Assembly (NCBI GenBank): GCA_041738505.1
Contig: JBGSPQ010000006.1
Location: 1 to 41,175 of the forward strand
Reading direction: 5' to 3'
DNA length: 41,175 nucleotides
DNA from: JBGSPQ01 sp041738505
GTDB lineage: Bacteria > Patescibacteriota > Gracilibacteria > UBA1369
Shown here: positions 23,262 through 31,607 of the stretch, piece after piece
How positions within the stretch are numbered: position 1 is the first letter of the stretch
Layout: the number at the start of each line of letters is the position of its first letter
The notes under the pieces: model-generated
The model's input: the letters and a program-made list of their open reading frames with translations, nothing else
Told to the model about the DNA's origin: nothing
Database searches by the model: none
Translations under genes and position numbers: made by a program

Positions 23262-23827
23262 GCGTTTACCGCGCTCGGCACGGATTTTCGTCCTCCTTTT
23301 TTGTTGGTCAAATGTGTTCTCATGTCGGCGAAGAATTGTTCCTCCAAATCCAGAACTTTCTGGATGGGCAGTATCAGAGGTTCCACCGCGGCCAGCGCCG
23401 GCTCTAAATATTTGCCGTATTTTATTCCGTATTCCAGTACCTTTTTTTCCAGATCGGCGGAATTTTGGATGGATTTTTCCGGGTAATCCAGCAGTCCGCA
23501 CTTAACAAGGACGTGTAAAGGAAGTAGATGTAGAAGTGTCGGATTTCCTTTGAAAAAAGCCGGCATGTACATAACAGCCCATTTAACTTCGTCCGGTGTT
23601 TTGGCCCAGACGTCGCGCATTGTCTCCATGTAGTTTTCGTCCACGGTATCCAGAATTCTGTAAACACCTTTTTTGACGAATTGGTCCCGATAAACGTCTT
23701 TGATTTCCCGGGAAACTTTGTCAATAATTCCGCTGACCCGGTTGGAATCCTCTATGTCCTGATTTAATTTTTGCTCGTCCAGTTCGGGCCCATATCCCGA
23801 TTTGGAAACTTCCGTTTTTTTTGACAT
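23258..23827 (-). CDS. Unknown protein, apparent paralogue of its upstream neighbour
   Basis: A 189-residue protein without signal peptide. A charged helical N terminus is followed by W-A-K-T-P at 74-78, a moderately hydrophobic segment (LLHLLPLHVLVKCGLL) and a C-terminal amphipathic region (EPALAAVEPLILPIQKVLDLEEQFFADMRTHL). The order W-x-K-x-P, hydrophobic segment ending V-K-x-G-L-L, and a closing helix ending x-H-L is shared with the 251-residue protein encoded 40 nt upstream. Function is unknown. Its stop overlaps that of the DUF59 gene tail to tail. Confidence 0.7.
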   Translation of the reverse strand: MSKKTEVSKSGYGPELDEQKLNQDIEDSNRVSGIIDKVSREIKDVYRDQFVKKGVYRILDTVDENYMETMRDVWAKTPDEVKWAVMYMPAFFKGNPTLLHLLPLHVLVKCGLLDYPEKSIQNSADLEKKVLEYGIKYGKYLEPALAAVEPLILPIQKVLDLEEQFFADMRTHLTNKKGGRKSVPSAVNA

Positions 23828-23867
23828 ATTTTTTTGGTTAAATGTCGGCCGGTCGTTATGAAACAGA

Positions 23868-24623
23868 TTAGGCGGCTTTTTTGCCGTAGATTCCGGGGAT
23901 GATTTCCAGGTTTTCTTCGCCGGTTTTGTTCAGGTGATTGTATAGATTTTCTTTGGCTTTTGCGCACATTTTGTCTCCGTACTGCGCCCCTTCTATTACC
24001 GGATCCAACACTTCCTCCAGCCCCTCCAATGATTCAAAGAAATATTGGAGCCCTTTGATCACCAGTTTGGTTAACTTTTTCAATCCGTCGCCGATGGTAA
24101 TTGATTTATTGAGATCGATTTTCCCGTCTTTGATTTCGCCTTTGAACGAAAGCAGACCGGTTTTTACCAGAAAGCTGGTTGCGGCGCAGGCACCGGCCGC
24201 GGGCACGCCGCCCGGCGGAAAGATCATTGCCGGCAGAGCGGCCATCGGTCCCAGGTGGACAATGTACGATTGCACGGCCCGCGGCACTTTTTTCCATCTA
24301 TTTTCAATGGAATTCAGCCTGGGCCCGTATTCGGTTTTGATTTTTATTACCAGCGCGTTCAATTTTTCCTGGGCGTTCAGCTGTTCCGCAATTTCCTTTC
24401 CTTTATCCACGCCCTGCTTTATTTCTTTGCCGGCATTCGCGTAATCATCTTTGCTAATTGTGCGATGTACAGCTTCCTTGGTCTCCTCTCCGATTATGCT
24501 GGCGTCACCGTTATCATTCGTTGGTTTTTCCTGCGATGCGGGAGGGGCTTCCCGCGATTGATCAACCTGTTCATCCTCCTGCATTTCCCGTCCGGATAAT
24601 GGCGTTTTTTTATCGTCGGTCAT
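23868..24623 (-). CDS. Unknown protein with one hydrophobic hairpin, first gene of a two-gene operon
   Basis: A 251-residue protein. The first 100 residues are polar and low-complexity (DDKKTPLSGREMQEDEQVD begins them). Then W-K-K-V-P, a Gly/Ala/Pro-rich hydrophobic stretch (about 125-158, GPMAALPAMIFPPGGVPAAG then SFLVKTGLL), and an amphipathic helical C terminus follow. The hydrophobic part could insert in a membrane as a hairpin. It shares its layout with the next gene (23258-23827), with a 40-nt gap and the same orientation, so they probably arose by duplication. A near-consensus promoter lies 30 nt upstream. I do not recognise a family. Confidence 0.7.
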   Translation of the reverse strand: MTDDKKTPLSGREMQEDEQVDQSREAPPASQEKPTNDNGDASIIGEETKEAVHRTISKDDYANAGKEIKQGVDKGKEIAEQLNAQEKLNALVIKIKTEYGPRLNSIENRWKKVPRAVQSYIVHLGPMAALPAMIFPPGGVPAAGACAATSFLVKTGLLSFKGEIKDGKIDLNKSITIGDGLKKLTKLVIKGLQYFFESLEGLEEVLDPVIEGAQYGDKMCAKAKENLYNHLNKTGEENLEIIPGIYGKKAA

Positions 24624-24652
24624 TTTGTTTTTTTATGAATTTTTATCTTTGT

Positions 24653-24681
24653 ATTATAACACATTCCATGCGCTTTTCCAA
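24653..24681 (-). promoter_or_regulatory. Promoter of the paralogue pair (TTGGAA-17-TATAAT)
   Basis: On the minus strand TTGGAA (24681-24676), a 17-nt spacer and a perfect TATAAT (24658-24653) predict a start near 24646 and a leader of about 22 nt. Confidence 0.7.
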
Positions 24682-24713
24682 TTCCCGACCTTTTTATTAA
24701 CCTAATCCTGTAG

Positions 24714-24719
24714 TACAAT
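24714..24719 (+). promoter_or_regulatory. -10 box of the NYN gene
   Basis: TACAAT at 24714-24719 predicts a start near 24726, 19 nt before the ATG at 24745. This decides against an upstream in-frame ATG at 24718, which lies inside the box. Confidence 0.5.
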
Positions 24720-24744
24720 GGGCCATAGTCTTAAAACAAAATTT

Positions 24745-25335
24745 ATGAATTCAGTTCATCCTACCGTTACCATCCATCCTTCCGGAGCCAATCATCCTTC
24801 GCAGAGAGTGGGTGTTTTTATCGATACGCAAAACCTTTATCACTCGGCCAGGGCAAACTACAAAGCCAATGTAAATTACGCCAATCTGGTTAAAGAAGCG
24901 GTCGCGGGGCGCAGACTCATTCGCGCTTTCGCTTATGTGATTAAGTCGGAATCGGGTGAAGAATCCAAGTTTTTTGAAGCGCTTTCCGATTTGGGGATTG
25001 AAACCAGAGTCAAAGATTTGCAGATTTTTTACAGCGGAGAAAAGAAAGCCGACTGGGATGTGGGTCTGGCTATGGATATTGTGCGTTTGAGCGAAAAACT
25101 GGACGCCATTGTGCTGGTTAGCGGCGACGGGGATTTTCTTGAGGTTTTGAAATACGTGAAATCCAAGGGTATTCGCGCCGATGTGATGGCGTTTAAGAAA
25201 ACTTCGTCATTGAAACTTGCCGAAGAAGCAGATACTTTCACCGACCTTGGCGGCGAGCAGGCCAAGTTCCTGATTCCGCTTTCCAAAGGGATTATTCGCC
25301 CCCGCAAAAAATTCCTGGGCAAAATCAGATCATAG
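24745..25335 (+). CDS. NYN-domain (LabA/DUF88, PIN-like) putative ribonuclease
   Basis: A 196-residue protein with one NYN domain. The acidic metal site is intact: FIDTQNLYH (Asp27, Asn30), KADWDVGLAMDIV (Asp103, Asp105, Asp111) and LVSGDGDFLEVL (Asp128, Asp130). NYN proteins cleave RNA with Mg2+ in the cytoplasm; the natural substrate of this subfamily is unclear. The C terminus is basic (RPRKKFLGKIRS). The ATG at 24745 is chosen because an earlier one overlaps the -10 box. Confidence 0.88.
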   Translation: MNSVHPTVTIHPSGANHPSQRVGVFIDTQNLYHSARANYKANVNYANLVKEAVAGRRLIRAFAYVIKSESGEESKFFEALSDLGIETRVKDLQIFYSGEKKADWDVGLAMDIVRLSEKLDAIVLVSGDGDFLEVLKYVKSKGIRADVMAFKKTSSLKLAEEADTFTDLGGEQAKFLIPLSKGIIRPRKKFLGKIRS

Positions 25336-25377
25336 TGATAGAATCGGGAATAAAATTATTTTTTAATTATTTTTTTT

Positions 25378-25902
25378 ATGTCCGATATTCAGGTGGGCAA
25401 GTTGGCGCCGAAGTTTAAAATGGAGGCGCTGGTGGGCAAGGAGTTCAAAGACGTGTCTTTGGATGATTACAAAGGCAAGTGGGTGGTGCTGTTTTTTTAT
25501 CCGCTGGATTTCACTTTTGTGTGTCCGACGGAGATTTTGAATTTTTCCAAGGCCGCGGATGAGTTCAAGAAACTGAACGCACAGGTTTTGGGATGCAGTA
25601 TTGACAGCGTTTATTCTCATTTGGCCTGGACCAAGGAGCTGGGAGAGCTTAGCTATCCCCTGCTTAGCGACATCACCCGCTCGGCGGCGAATGATTATGG
25701 AATCCTGGTGGAGGAAAAAGGAGTTGCTCTGCGCGGGCTTTACATTATTGATCCTGATGGCGTTTTGAAATACATTGTTGTACACGATCTGAACGTGGGA
25801 CGAAGTGTGGATGAAACTCTGCGTGTTCTGCAGGCTCTGCAAAGCGGTGAATTGTGTCAGGCGGGATGGAAGCCGGGTGAAAAATCTTTGGGCAAAGCCT
25901 GA
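25378..25902 (+). CDS. ahpC: 2-Cys peroxiredoxin (AhpC/Prx1 type)
   Basis: A 174-residue peroxidase. Peroxidatic Cys49 lies in DFTFVCPTE, and resolving Cys160 in GELCQAGWKPG; LGCSIDSVYSHLAW and GRSVDETLRVLQALQ are typical of AhpC. It reduces H2O2 and organic peroxides and is recycled by a thiol reductase, most likely the thioredoxin reductase encoded 54 nt downstream, since no AhpF is present in the window. Confidence 0.95.
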   Translation: MSDIQVGKLAPKFKMEALVGKEFKDVSLDDYKGKWVVLFFYPLDFTFVCPTEILNFSKAADEFKKLNAQVLGCSIDSVYSHLAWTKELGELSYPLLSDITRSAANDYGILVEEKGVALRGLYIIDPDGVLKYIVVHDLNVGRSVDETLRVLQALQSGELCQAGWKPGEKSLGKA

Positions 25903-25956
25903 AAAATGCTAAAGTAAAATTTGGCCGTTTTGTGAGATTTTTTAACTTTTTTAATT

Positions 25957-26907
25957 ATGTCCGAACAGGAAAACAAGGTTTATGATTTTTTGATTATCGG
26001 AGCGGGGTGCGCGGGTGCAAGCGCCGGAATGTACGCCTCACGACTGAATTTAAAGACGGCGATGATTGCGGAGATGCCGGGCGGTCTGATCACTTCCACT
26101 CATCTGGTGGAAAACTGGCCGGGAATAAAAAGCATTTCCGGACCCGATTTGGCTTTGTCTCTGGTTGATCACGCCACTTCTTTCGGCGCGGAGCTGATTA
26201 ATTCAAAAGTAACCGATGTGGTGAAAGCAGTTCCGGACACGGAGGGGGATAAAAAAAGCGGTTATATTGTGAAGACGATTTCCGGTGAATACAAAGCCAA
26301 AACCGTTCTTTTTGCAACGGGTACGGAACATAAAAAACTGAGCGCACCCGGGGAAAAAGAATTTGAAAACCGCGGTGTTTCTTATTGCGCGCTTTGCGAC
26401 GGTGCGTTTTATAAAGGTAAGACGGTTAGCGTTGTGGGTGGCGGGGACAGCGCGGCCAAAGAGGCGCTGTTTTTATCGGAGCACGCGGCCAAAGTTTATA
26501 TTTTCGTAAGAAAGGACATTCTAAAAGCGGAACCTGTTAACGCAGAGCGTATCGCCAAAAACGACAAGATTGAAATCAAATATAACACCGAAATCGCGGA
26601 GGTTTTGGGAAGCGACAAGGTGGAAAAAGTTCGCTTAAAAAGCGGGGAGGAAATGCAGATGGATGGAATTTTTGTGGCGATCGGGCATAACGCGCTTTCG
26701 GAAGTGGCGGAAAAACTGGGCGTGGAATTAAATGACCGTAAAGAGATAAAAATTAACCGCAAGACGGAGACCAATATGCCGGGCGTTTTCGCGGCTGGTG
26801 ATGTTTCCGACACGGAATTCAAACAGGCGATTACGGGGAGCGGCGAAGCCGTGACTGCGGCGTATTACGCCGGTGAGTATGTGGGTAAAACCGAGGTGGT
26901 GTTTTAA
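25957..26907 (+). CDS. trxB: Thioredoxin-disulfide reductase
   Basis: A 316-residue flavoenzyme. The FAD-binding GAGCAGASAG (15-24) opens the protein, redox CALC (Cys144, Cys147) is followed by DGAFYKGKTVSVVGGGDSAA-type NADPH binding, and GVFAAGDVSD closes the FAD site. Length is normal. It probably supplies electrons to the adjacent peroxiredoxin directly or through a thioredoxin. The stop overlaps the convergent stop of the aminopeptidase gene by 4 nt. Confidence 0.95.
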   Translation: MSEQENKVYDFLIIGAGCAGASAGMYASRLNLKTAMIAEMPGGLITSTHLVENWPGIKSISGPDLALSLVDHATSFGAELINSKVTDVVKAVPDTEGDKKSGYIVKTISGEYKAKTVLFATGTEHKKLSAPGEKEFENRGVSYCALCDGAFYKGKTVSVVGGGDSAAKEALFLSEHAAKVYIFVRKDILKAEPVNAERIAKNDKIEIKYNTEIAEVLGSDKVEKVRLKSGEEMQMDGIFVAIGHNALSEVAEKLGVELNDRKEIKINRKTETNMPGVFAAGDVSDTEFKQAITGSGEAVTAAYYAGEYVGKTEVVF

Positions 26908-28367
26908 TTCAGATACTCCATCAGCAGGCGCACGCCGAAACCGGTGGCGTCTTTGTGGTCGTAGGGTTTTGGATGTTTTACGAATGCCACACCCGCGATA
27001 TCCAGGTGCGCCCACGGCGTTTTGCCGACGAATTCCTGAATGAATGCCGCGCCCTTGGATGCACCGGCCAAACCGGAGCCTTCGGAGTTGATCAGGTCGG
27101 TGATGGTTCCTTTCATGGCTTTGCGATAGTCGCGGTGTATTGGTAAATGCCAAACCAATTCGTCGGTGTTTTCCCCCGCTTTCATTAGCTCGTCTATCAG
27201 TTTTTTATTGTTTCCGAGCAGCCCCGCGTAACGGTCTCCGAGTGCGACCATGCAGGCGCCGGTTAGAGTGGCTATGTCTATGATTTGACCGGGGTTGTAG
27301 TGTTTGATGCCGTAGGCGATGGCGTCTGCGAGGACGAGGCGCCCCTCGGCGTCGGTGTTGGTTATTTCCACGGTTTTTCCGCTGAAAGTGGTTACAATAT
27401 CATTTACTTTCTGCGCTTTTGAACCGATCAGATTGTCTGTTAAAGGCGTGATTCCAATCACGTGTTTTTTAACTCCCATTTTTTTTAGCAGTTTGAACGT
27501 TCCGAAAACCGCGGCAGCGCCAGCCATGTCCTCTTTCATGTTTACAATGGCCTGTGTGGGTTTCAGATTGTATCCCCCGCTGTCAAAAGTTATCCCCTTG
27601 CCCACAAGCAAAACCGATTTCTCTTTTTTGGAAATACCGGACGGTTTGTATTCCATCACAACCAGCCTGGCCTCTCTTTCACTACCCAAATTCACGCCAA
27701 CCAGCGCGCCCATGCCCAATTTTTCCAGCTGTTTTTTGTTCAGGACCGTCAGCTTCGCACCGCATTCTTTTGCCACCTTTTGCGCCTCTCGGCTCAACGT
27801 TTCGGCGTTAATTAAATTATTCGGTCCGTTCACAAGATCGCGCGAATAGTTAACCGCCTCGGCCAATGTGACACCTTTCAAAACATTCTCCATTAATTTT
27901 TTTTTGTCGATTTTTTCCGGACGCAGATTCACCGTTTTAATCTCCGCCTTCGCGTGCTTTTCTTTACTCTTTCCGGTTACATATTTTGCCGGATTGTAAT
28001 TGGCCAGCTCCATCCCCTCCCCCAACTCCTTCCCAAACATGTTTAAGCCCGCCGGCAGCCATAAATCAACAATCCCCTTTTCATAATGTTTCACACTTTT
28101 AATCATTTTTGCACCAAGATTTCTAACTTTTTCGGGTTTGATTTTTTTTGAATCGCCAAATCCAATCAGCAGAATTTTTTCCGGCAGTTTTTCGTCATCC
28201 GGAACAATCAGCATTGTTTCACCGCTTTTAGCCTTAAAGTCGCCGTTCTTTTTCCTGTTTTCCAGAATTTTTTTTAATTCGGCGGGAGAACTTTGTTTGT
28301 CCGAAAAGACCGGCAAAACAAATACCGCCGCCGTGCCGATGGCCTTTTTCGCAATTTCAATTTTCAT
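26904..28367 (-). CDS. pepA: Leucyl aminopeptidase (M17)
   Basis: A 487-residue cytosolic metallopeptidase that releases N-terminal residues. The M17 signature NTDAEGRLVLADA, the metal-binding block LLVGKGITFDSGGYNLKP, KEDMAGAAAVFGTF and ATLTGACMVALGDRYAGLLGN are intact. The N-terminal domain (about 1-160) is the variable macro-like part of the family. It begins 11 nt inside the end of the Nudix gene, so the two are co-transcribed. Confidence 0.95.
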   Translation of the reverse strand: MKIEIAKKAIGTAAVFVLPVFSDKQSSPAELKKILENRKKNGDFKAKSGETMLIVPDDEKLPEKILLIGFGDSKKIKPEKVRNLGAKMIKSVKHYEKGIVDLWLPAGLNMFGKELGEGMELANYNPAKYVTGKSKEKHAKAEIKTVNLRPEKIDKKKLMENVLKGVTLAEAVNYSRDLVNGPNNLINAETLSREAQKVAKECGAKLTVLNKKQLEKLGMGALVGVNLGSEREARLVVMEYKPSGISKKEKSVLLVGKGITFDSGGYNLKPTQAIVNMKEDMAGAAAVFGTFKLLKKMGVKKHVIGITPLTDNLIGSKAQKVNDIVTTFSGKTVEITNTDAEGRLVLADAIAYGIKHYNPGQIIDIATLTGACMVALGDRYAGLLGNNKKLIDELMKAGENTDELVWHLPIHRDYRKAMKGTITDLINSEGSGLAGASKGAAFIQEFVGKTPWAHLDIAGVAFVKHPKPYDHKDATGFGVRLLMEYLN

Positions 28368-28821
28368 GTTTTTTGTTTAGATGATTTAAATGTTCCTCCG
28401 CCGTCTGCAGAAGATTTTTGGCGTTTTCAAACGTCAGTTTTTCGTAGGCGCTGTCGTACGGCAGCCACATCGATCCCTGGTGTTCCACAGAAAGATTCAC
28501 TTTTTTCTGGCGGGTTTTGGCCAGAAAAAAAATCACGTCCTTGTAACGGAGCTGTCCGTGTTTCCTGAAAAGATAATCTATTTTGTGCCGGTATCCGTCC
28601 ACCCATTCAATGTCGTCAATGCCGGTTTCCTCTTTAAGTTCGCGCAGCGCGGTCTGCTTTTCGTTTTCGCCGTGTTCAATATGCCCCTTGGCGAAATCAA
28701 AATGGCCGCCGGGATAATGAAGAAGCAAATATTCCCGCTTGGCTCCCGACTGTCTGAACAGCACAAATCCGGCCGAATGCTCGTTTGGAAGATTGTCTTT
28801 TTGTAACGATGCTTCGGACAT
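28357..28821 (-). CDS. Nudix hydrolase, diadenosine-tetraphosphatase-like
   Basis: A 154-residue hydrolase with a complete Nudix box GX5EX7REUXEEXGU at residues 46-68. The start SAGFVLFRQSGAKREYLLLHY and the block GGHFDFAKGHIEHGE resemble bacterial and eukaryotic Ap4A hydrolases, which clear dinucleoside polyphosphates. The substrate is inferred, not shown. It overlaps pepA by 11 nt. A TACAAT box lies close upstream on the minus strand. Confidence 0.88.
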   Translation of the reverse strand: MSEASLQKDNLPNEHSAGFVLFRQSGAKREYLLLHYPGGHFDFAKGHIEHGENEKQTALRELKEETGIDDIEWVDGYRHKIDYLFRKHGQLRYKDVIFFLAKTRQKKVNLSVEHQGSMWLPYDSAYEKLTFENAKNLLQTAEEHLNHLNKKHEN

Positions 28822-28868
28822 TTTTTTGATTTATTTGATTGTATTCAGTTTAACTCCGATTTATTAAA

Positions 28869-28898
28869 TTGACTATCTTAATTGATTTTCTGTACAAT
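28869..28898 (+). promoter_or_regulatory. tRNA-Leu promoter (TTGACT-18-TACAAT)
   Basis: TTGACT (28869-28874) and TACAAT (28893-28898) with an 18-nt spacer predict a start near 28905, 8 nt before the tRNA. Confidence 0.7.
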
Positions 28899-28912
28899 TG
28901 GCGAGCATATGG

Positions 28913-28999
28913 GGGCGAGTGGCGAAACTGGCAGACGCGCTGCGTTCAGGGCGCAGTGATCGCAAGATCATGGAGGTTCAAGTCCTCTCTCGCCCACCA
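28913..28999 (+). tRNA. tRNA-Leu(CAG)
   Basis: An 87-nt class II tRNA with encoded CCA. Acceptor GGGCGAG/CTCGCCC, anticodon stem CTGCG/CGCAG, anticodon CAG at 28947-28949, and a long variable arm (TGATC-GCAA-GATCA). T-loop TTCAAGT. Its 3' end is directly followed by the AT-rich RloAB island. Confidence 0.95.
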
Positions 29000-29168
29000 T
29001 TACGATGAATAAAAGGCTTAATCTTGAGGATTTGACTTTTTTAGTGCATTTGCAGCGTTCAAGAATTTTTTAAAATTACACCACCGTTTGGCAAGGCGTG
29101 GCGGTTTGTGAAATTTATTTGTCTATTTAAAGAGTTTTTTAGAACTTGGCGGGTCGTTCAAGAGGAAA

Positions 29169-29756
29169 TTATATTTGTTTTAAAACTATCTCCAAGACTT
29201 TTTTAACATCACTTTTAAAAGGAATGCTGGAGTCATCGATGTTTTTGATACATTTCTCAATCATAGCTTTGTTGAGTTCAGGTGTACCCCCTTTCGCATA
29301 GCCCTTCATAATTTTTTTAAATAAGGGCAAGTAGACATTACTATGCATTGGTGTATCAAAATGCTTATTTTTATTACAAATATTCTTCCACTCTGTTATT
29401 TTGGACTCTTCTTCATGCAAAATGATAAAATCTTCTCTATTCATGTGATTGAGTAAAGCTTGGACTGATTTTTTATTAAAAGAGATTTTATTAATGTTTT
29501 TTTCTATTTCTCCCTCATTTTTATTGGCTCTTTTGAAAATATCAAAATCTAACCAAACAAAAAAACTAGTATAATATTTAAGTTCATTTGCTTTGTTTTT
29601 TTTTACTTTTTGATAATAATTATTGATATTCACACCCTCTAAATGCTTGGCAGTTAATGTCACATCAGAACCCCCCTCTGCTCTTAACAAACGATTTAAT
29701 GACTGAATATAATTTTTTTCAGTATCACCTTCACAAAATATACAAATCCTCATCAT
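29169..29756 (-). CDS. rloB: RloB-family TOPRIM protein (AbiLii-like)
   Basis: A 195-residue second gene of a two-gene defence module. ICIFCEGDTEKNYIQSL carries the TOPRIM Glu9, and FFVWLDFDIF carries the DxD pair Asp70/Asp72, the metal-binding set of nucleases of the RloB/DUF4435/OLD group. In such systems the partner ATPase senses infection and the TOPRIM protein is the toxic nuclease; in PARIS the target is tRNA. The target here is unknown. It begins 5 nt after the ATPase gene. Codon use is very AT-rich (Asn, Lys, Ile). About 170 nt separate its stop from tRNA-Leu, where nothing else is evident. Confidence 0.82.
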   Translation of the reverse strand: MMRICIFCEGDTEKNYIQSLNRLLRAEGGSDVTLTAKHLEGVNINNYYQKVKKNKANELKYYTSFFVWLDFDIFKRANKNEGEIEKNINKISFNKKSVQALLNHMNREDFIILHEEESKITEWKNICNKNKHFDTPMHSNVYLPLFKKIMKGYAKGGTPELNKAMIEKCIKNIDDSSIPFKSDVKKVLEIVLKQI

Positions 29757-29761
29757 CAGTC

Positions 29762-31084
29762 TTAGTTAAATGGATAAGGAATAGCTGAATATAAACCATT
29801 CAGATACCTATCTCTAAAATTAGCGTCATTTCTGATCCCTTCAAAATCAGATAGTCTTTTTATAAATGACCCTCTTTTTAGATTTTTATTTACAAAAGAA
29901 AACTCTGACATCTTATAAGTATTATCATCTAAAATATCAGTATTGTGCAGTACACATATGAGTTGTGCATTGTTATTATTATATTCTTTGTCTTTAAACA
30001 CGCGCATTAGTGACTGTAGTAACAACGTATGAAGAGATCTATCAAGTTCATCAATAATTAAAACCCCTCCTTTATCTAATATCCTTAAAACTGTTCCTAT
30101 TAGACCAAAGGCAAGTCGTGTTCCAACAGATTCTTCATGTAAACCAAAAGAAATCTCTTCCCCTTCTTTATTTTTATGAAATGATTTAATTTCACTAATA
30201 CGAATTATATTATCATCTTTGTTGATGCTTACCGATTTATTTGGAATATGGGGAATTTGATATTCATTTTCATTAATTTTAAATTTGCTCAATTCATCTC
30301 TAGTTTGTTCATATTGGAATCTTTCTATGTCAATATCTAATCTTTTGATGAAATCAGAAATTCTATCAAAAGCTTCGGTTATATCTTTTTCAGCATTTGA
30401 TTTAGCAAGCTGATCTATTGAGTAATCAGCAGGAATGTCGTTGTTAAGAGCTACAATAACATCTTCTTTCAAAAACTTAGATACTAAATTTAAATGTTCA
30501 TTTAAACTTGGTAAATCTGTTTCAATAGAAGACAGAAATGGTTTAATTTGTATCTTTTTTTTATCACGTAAAGATAAGCACGTAATCTCGAATTTTTTCC
30601 TTATATTATCTTCATCATAATTTTTAACTTCAATTTTTTTAAAGTTGCTTTCTCCATTTTTTACAGAAAATAATTCTTTATCATTTAATGATAATTCTTC
30701 TTCAATAATAAAAAGCTGGGTATATTTCAAAATATATTTGTATTTATTCTTTTTAATGAAAAATTCCAAATGAATGGACGTTTCATTTCCTGTGTTTCTT
30801 ATTTTGTTAATAGAAAACAATCCTTGAGGCAAGGCTTTTAATCCTCCTTGCAGGATTTTTATAAAACAAAATAGTGCCTGCACAATATTGCTCTTACCAC
30901 TAGCATTAGCTCCATAAATATTCATTATTGGCACAAACCTATCTTCAGGTTGAGAGGTAGCTTCTAAAAAAGGTAGCATGTTTGATTTCTTGTACCCATT
31001 TGGAGCTTTACCCTCAGCAAATGACAAATCCAATGTTAAATCCTCAATAGATTTAAAATTCTTAATTGTTATTTTTGAAAGCAT
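29762..31084 (-). CDS. rloA: RloA-type AAA/ABC-like ATPase (AbiL/PARIS-like defence)
   Basis: A 440-residue ATPase of the SMC/ABC-like AAA group. The start MLSKITIKNFKSIEDLTLDL is typical. Walker A GANASGKS is at 58-65, an ESVGTR signature near 318-323, Walker B VLIIDE (341-346) with LDRSLH, and a switch His at about 380 (LICVLHNTDILD). Between Walker A and the signature are a beta-rich segment and a coiled region. It heads the operon with the TOPRIM gene and should hold it inactive until a phage trigger appears. Promoter TTGACA-17-TATATT lies directly upstream. AT content is far above that of the neighbouring SUF genes, indicating acquisition. Confidence 0.87.
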   Translation of the reverse strand: MLSKITIKNFKSIEDLTLDLSFAEGKAPNGYKKSNMLPFLEATSQPEDRFVPIMNIYGANASGKSNIVQALFCFIKILQGGLKALPQGLFSINKIRNTGNETSIHLEFFIKKNKYKYILKYTQLFIIEEELSLNDKELFSVKNGESNFKKIEVKNYDEDNIRKKFEITCLSLRDKKKIQIKPFLSSIETDLPSLNEHLNLVSKFLKEDVIVALNNDIPADYSIDQLAKSNAEKDITEAFDRISDFIKRLDIDIERFQYEQTRDELSKFKINENEYQIPHIPNKSVSINKDDNIIRISEIKSFHKNKEGEEISFGLHEESVGTRLAFGLIGTVLRILDKGGVLIIDELDRSLHTLLLQSLMRVFKDKEYNNNNAQLICVLHNTDILDDNTYKMSEFSFVNKNLKRGSFIKRLSDFEGIRNDANFRDRYLNGLYSAIPYPFN

Positions 31085-31111
31085 GTAATTTATGGATTAG
31101 AAATCACAATC

Positions 31112-31140
31112 AATATATATAATTTTTATATGAATGTCAA
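31112..31140 (-). promoter_or_regulatory. rloAB promoter (TTGACA-17-TATATT)
   Basis: On the minus strand TTGACA (31140-31135), a 17-nt spacer and TATATT (31117-31112) predict a start near 31105 and a 21-nt leader. The -35 overlaps the stop codon of the small frame upstream. Confidence 0.75.
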
Positions 31141-31346
31141 TTATAAACGGTTTTTTCGTTTATCTTTATATTGTTGGATAGCATTTTCATCGACCGTTTT
31201 ACTTGATTTTTGTTATATACCACAAAATAATAGAAATTTAAGTAATCTTGCTTTAACATTTTCTTGGTTAAATCGCTATTTTCAAACCGAATAACACCTT
31301 CCTCAGAACCTTCTTCTTTCTGATCCAAATATTCCCTGAGAATCAT
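31137..31346 (-). CDS. Possible 69-residue protein upstream of rloAB
   Basis: An ATG at 31346 gives 69 residues, MILREYLDQKEEGSEEGVIR at the start, then a Lys/Asn/Tyr-rich part (DYLNFYYFVVYNKNQ). The frame is also open upstream of this ATG, reading a hydrophobic LYYAICFLWWVSK without an in-frame ATG, so this could be the remnant of a longer membrane-anchored protein. It lies in the same orientation as rloA, whose promoter starts at its stop. No family is recognised; it may be spurious. Confidence 0.35.
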   Translation of the reverse strand: MILREYLDQKEEGSEEGVIRFENSDLTKKMLKQDYLNFYYFVVYNKNQVKRSMKMLSNNIKINEKTVYN

Positions 31347-31413
31347 TCCATTTTGTGATAACCTTTTGGTAGGTGGTTCAATATCTGTCTTGGAAACCCA
31401 CCATAAAAAACAT

Positions 31414-31459
31414 ATTGCGTAATAAAGAACCCCGTCATTGATTTTGCCGGGGTTCTTTT
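31414..31459. repeat. 46-bp direct repeat, left copy (contains a terminator)
   Basis: It matches 33045-33090 at 44 of 46 positions. Both copies contain the hairpin AAAGAACCCCG / CGGGGTTCTTT. The two copies bracket the SLH gene 31756-32955 and its structured leader. Confidence 0.85.
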
Positions 31460-31460
31460 T
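31424..31460. terminator. Bidirectional intrinsic terminator
   Basis: An 11-bp perfect stem (31424-31434 with 31448-31458) and 13-nt loop with T-rich ends. No plus-strand gene lies within the island before it, so on that strand it appears orphaned. It may once have served tRNA-Leu. Confidence 0.75.
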
Positions 31461-31572
31461 GATTTATGAGGCGATTTTTCCATTATAAATAGCAATATTC
31501 AAGAAGCTATTTCATCTCAAGTTCTCGAACAGCCCCCACCTAATGGGGAGGTTTTATCAAAGTTAGTTTTTG

Positions 31573-31601
31573 TTGATACTTCAGACAATCTAACGTAATA
31601 T
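31573..31601 (+). promoter_or_regulatory. Promoter of the structured RNA / SLH leader (TTGATA-17-TAATAT)
   Basis: TTGATA (31573-31578), 17-nt spacer, TAATAT (31596-31601). The predicted start, 31608, is exactly the first paired base of the long hairpin that follows. The preceding 31467-31572 holds only a weak hairpin (CCCC/GGGG near 31534-31548). Confidence 0.7.
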
Positions 31602-31607
31602 ACTGGC

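Noticed and set aside
31534..31548. Terminator at CCCC-ACCTAAT-GGGG
   Set aside because: Only four base pairs, and the following T tract is interrupted.
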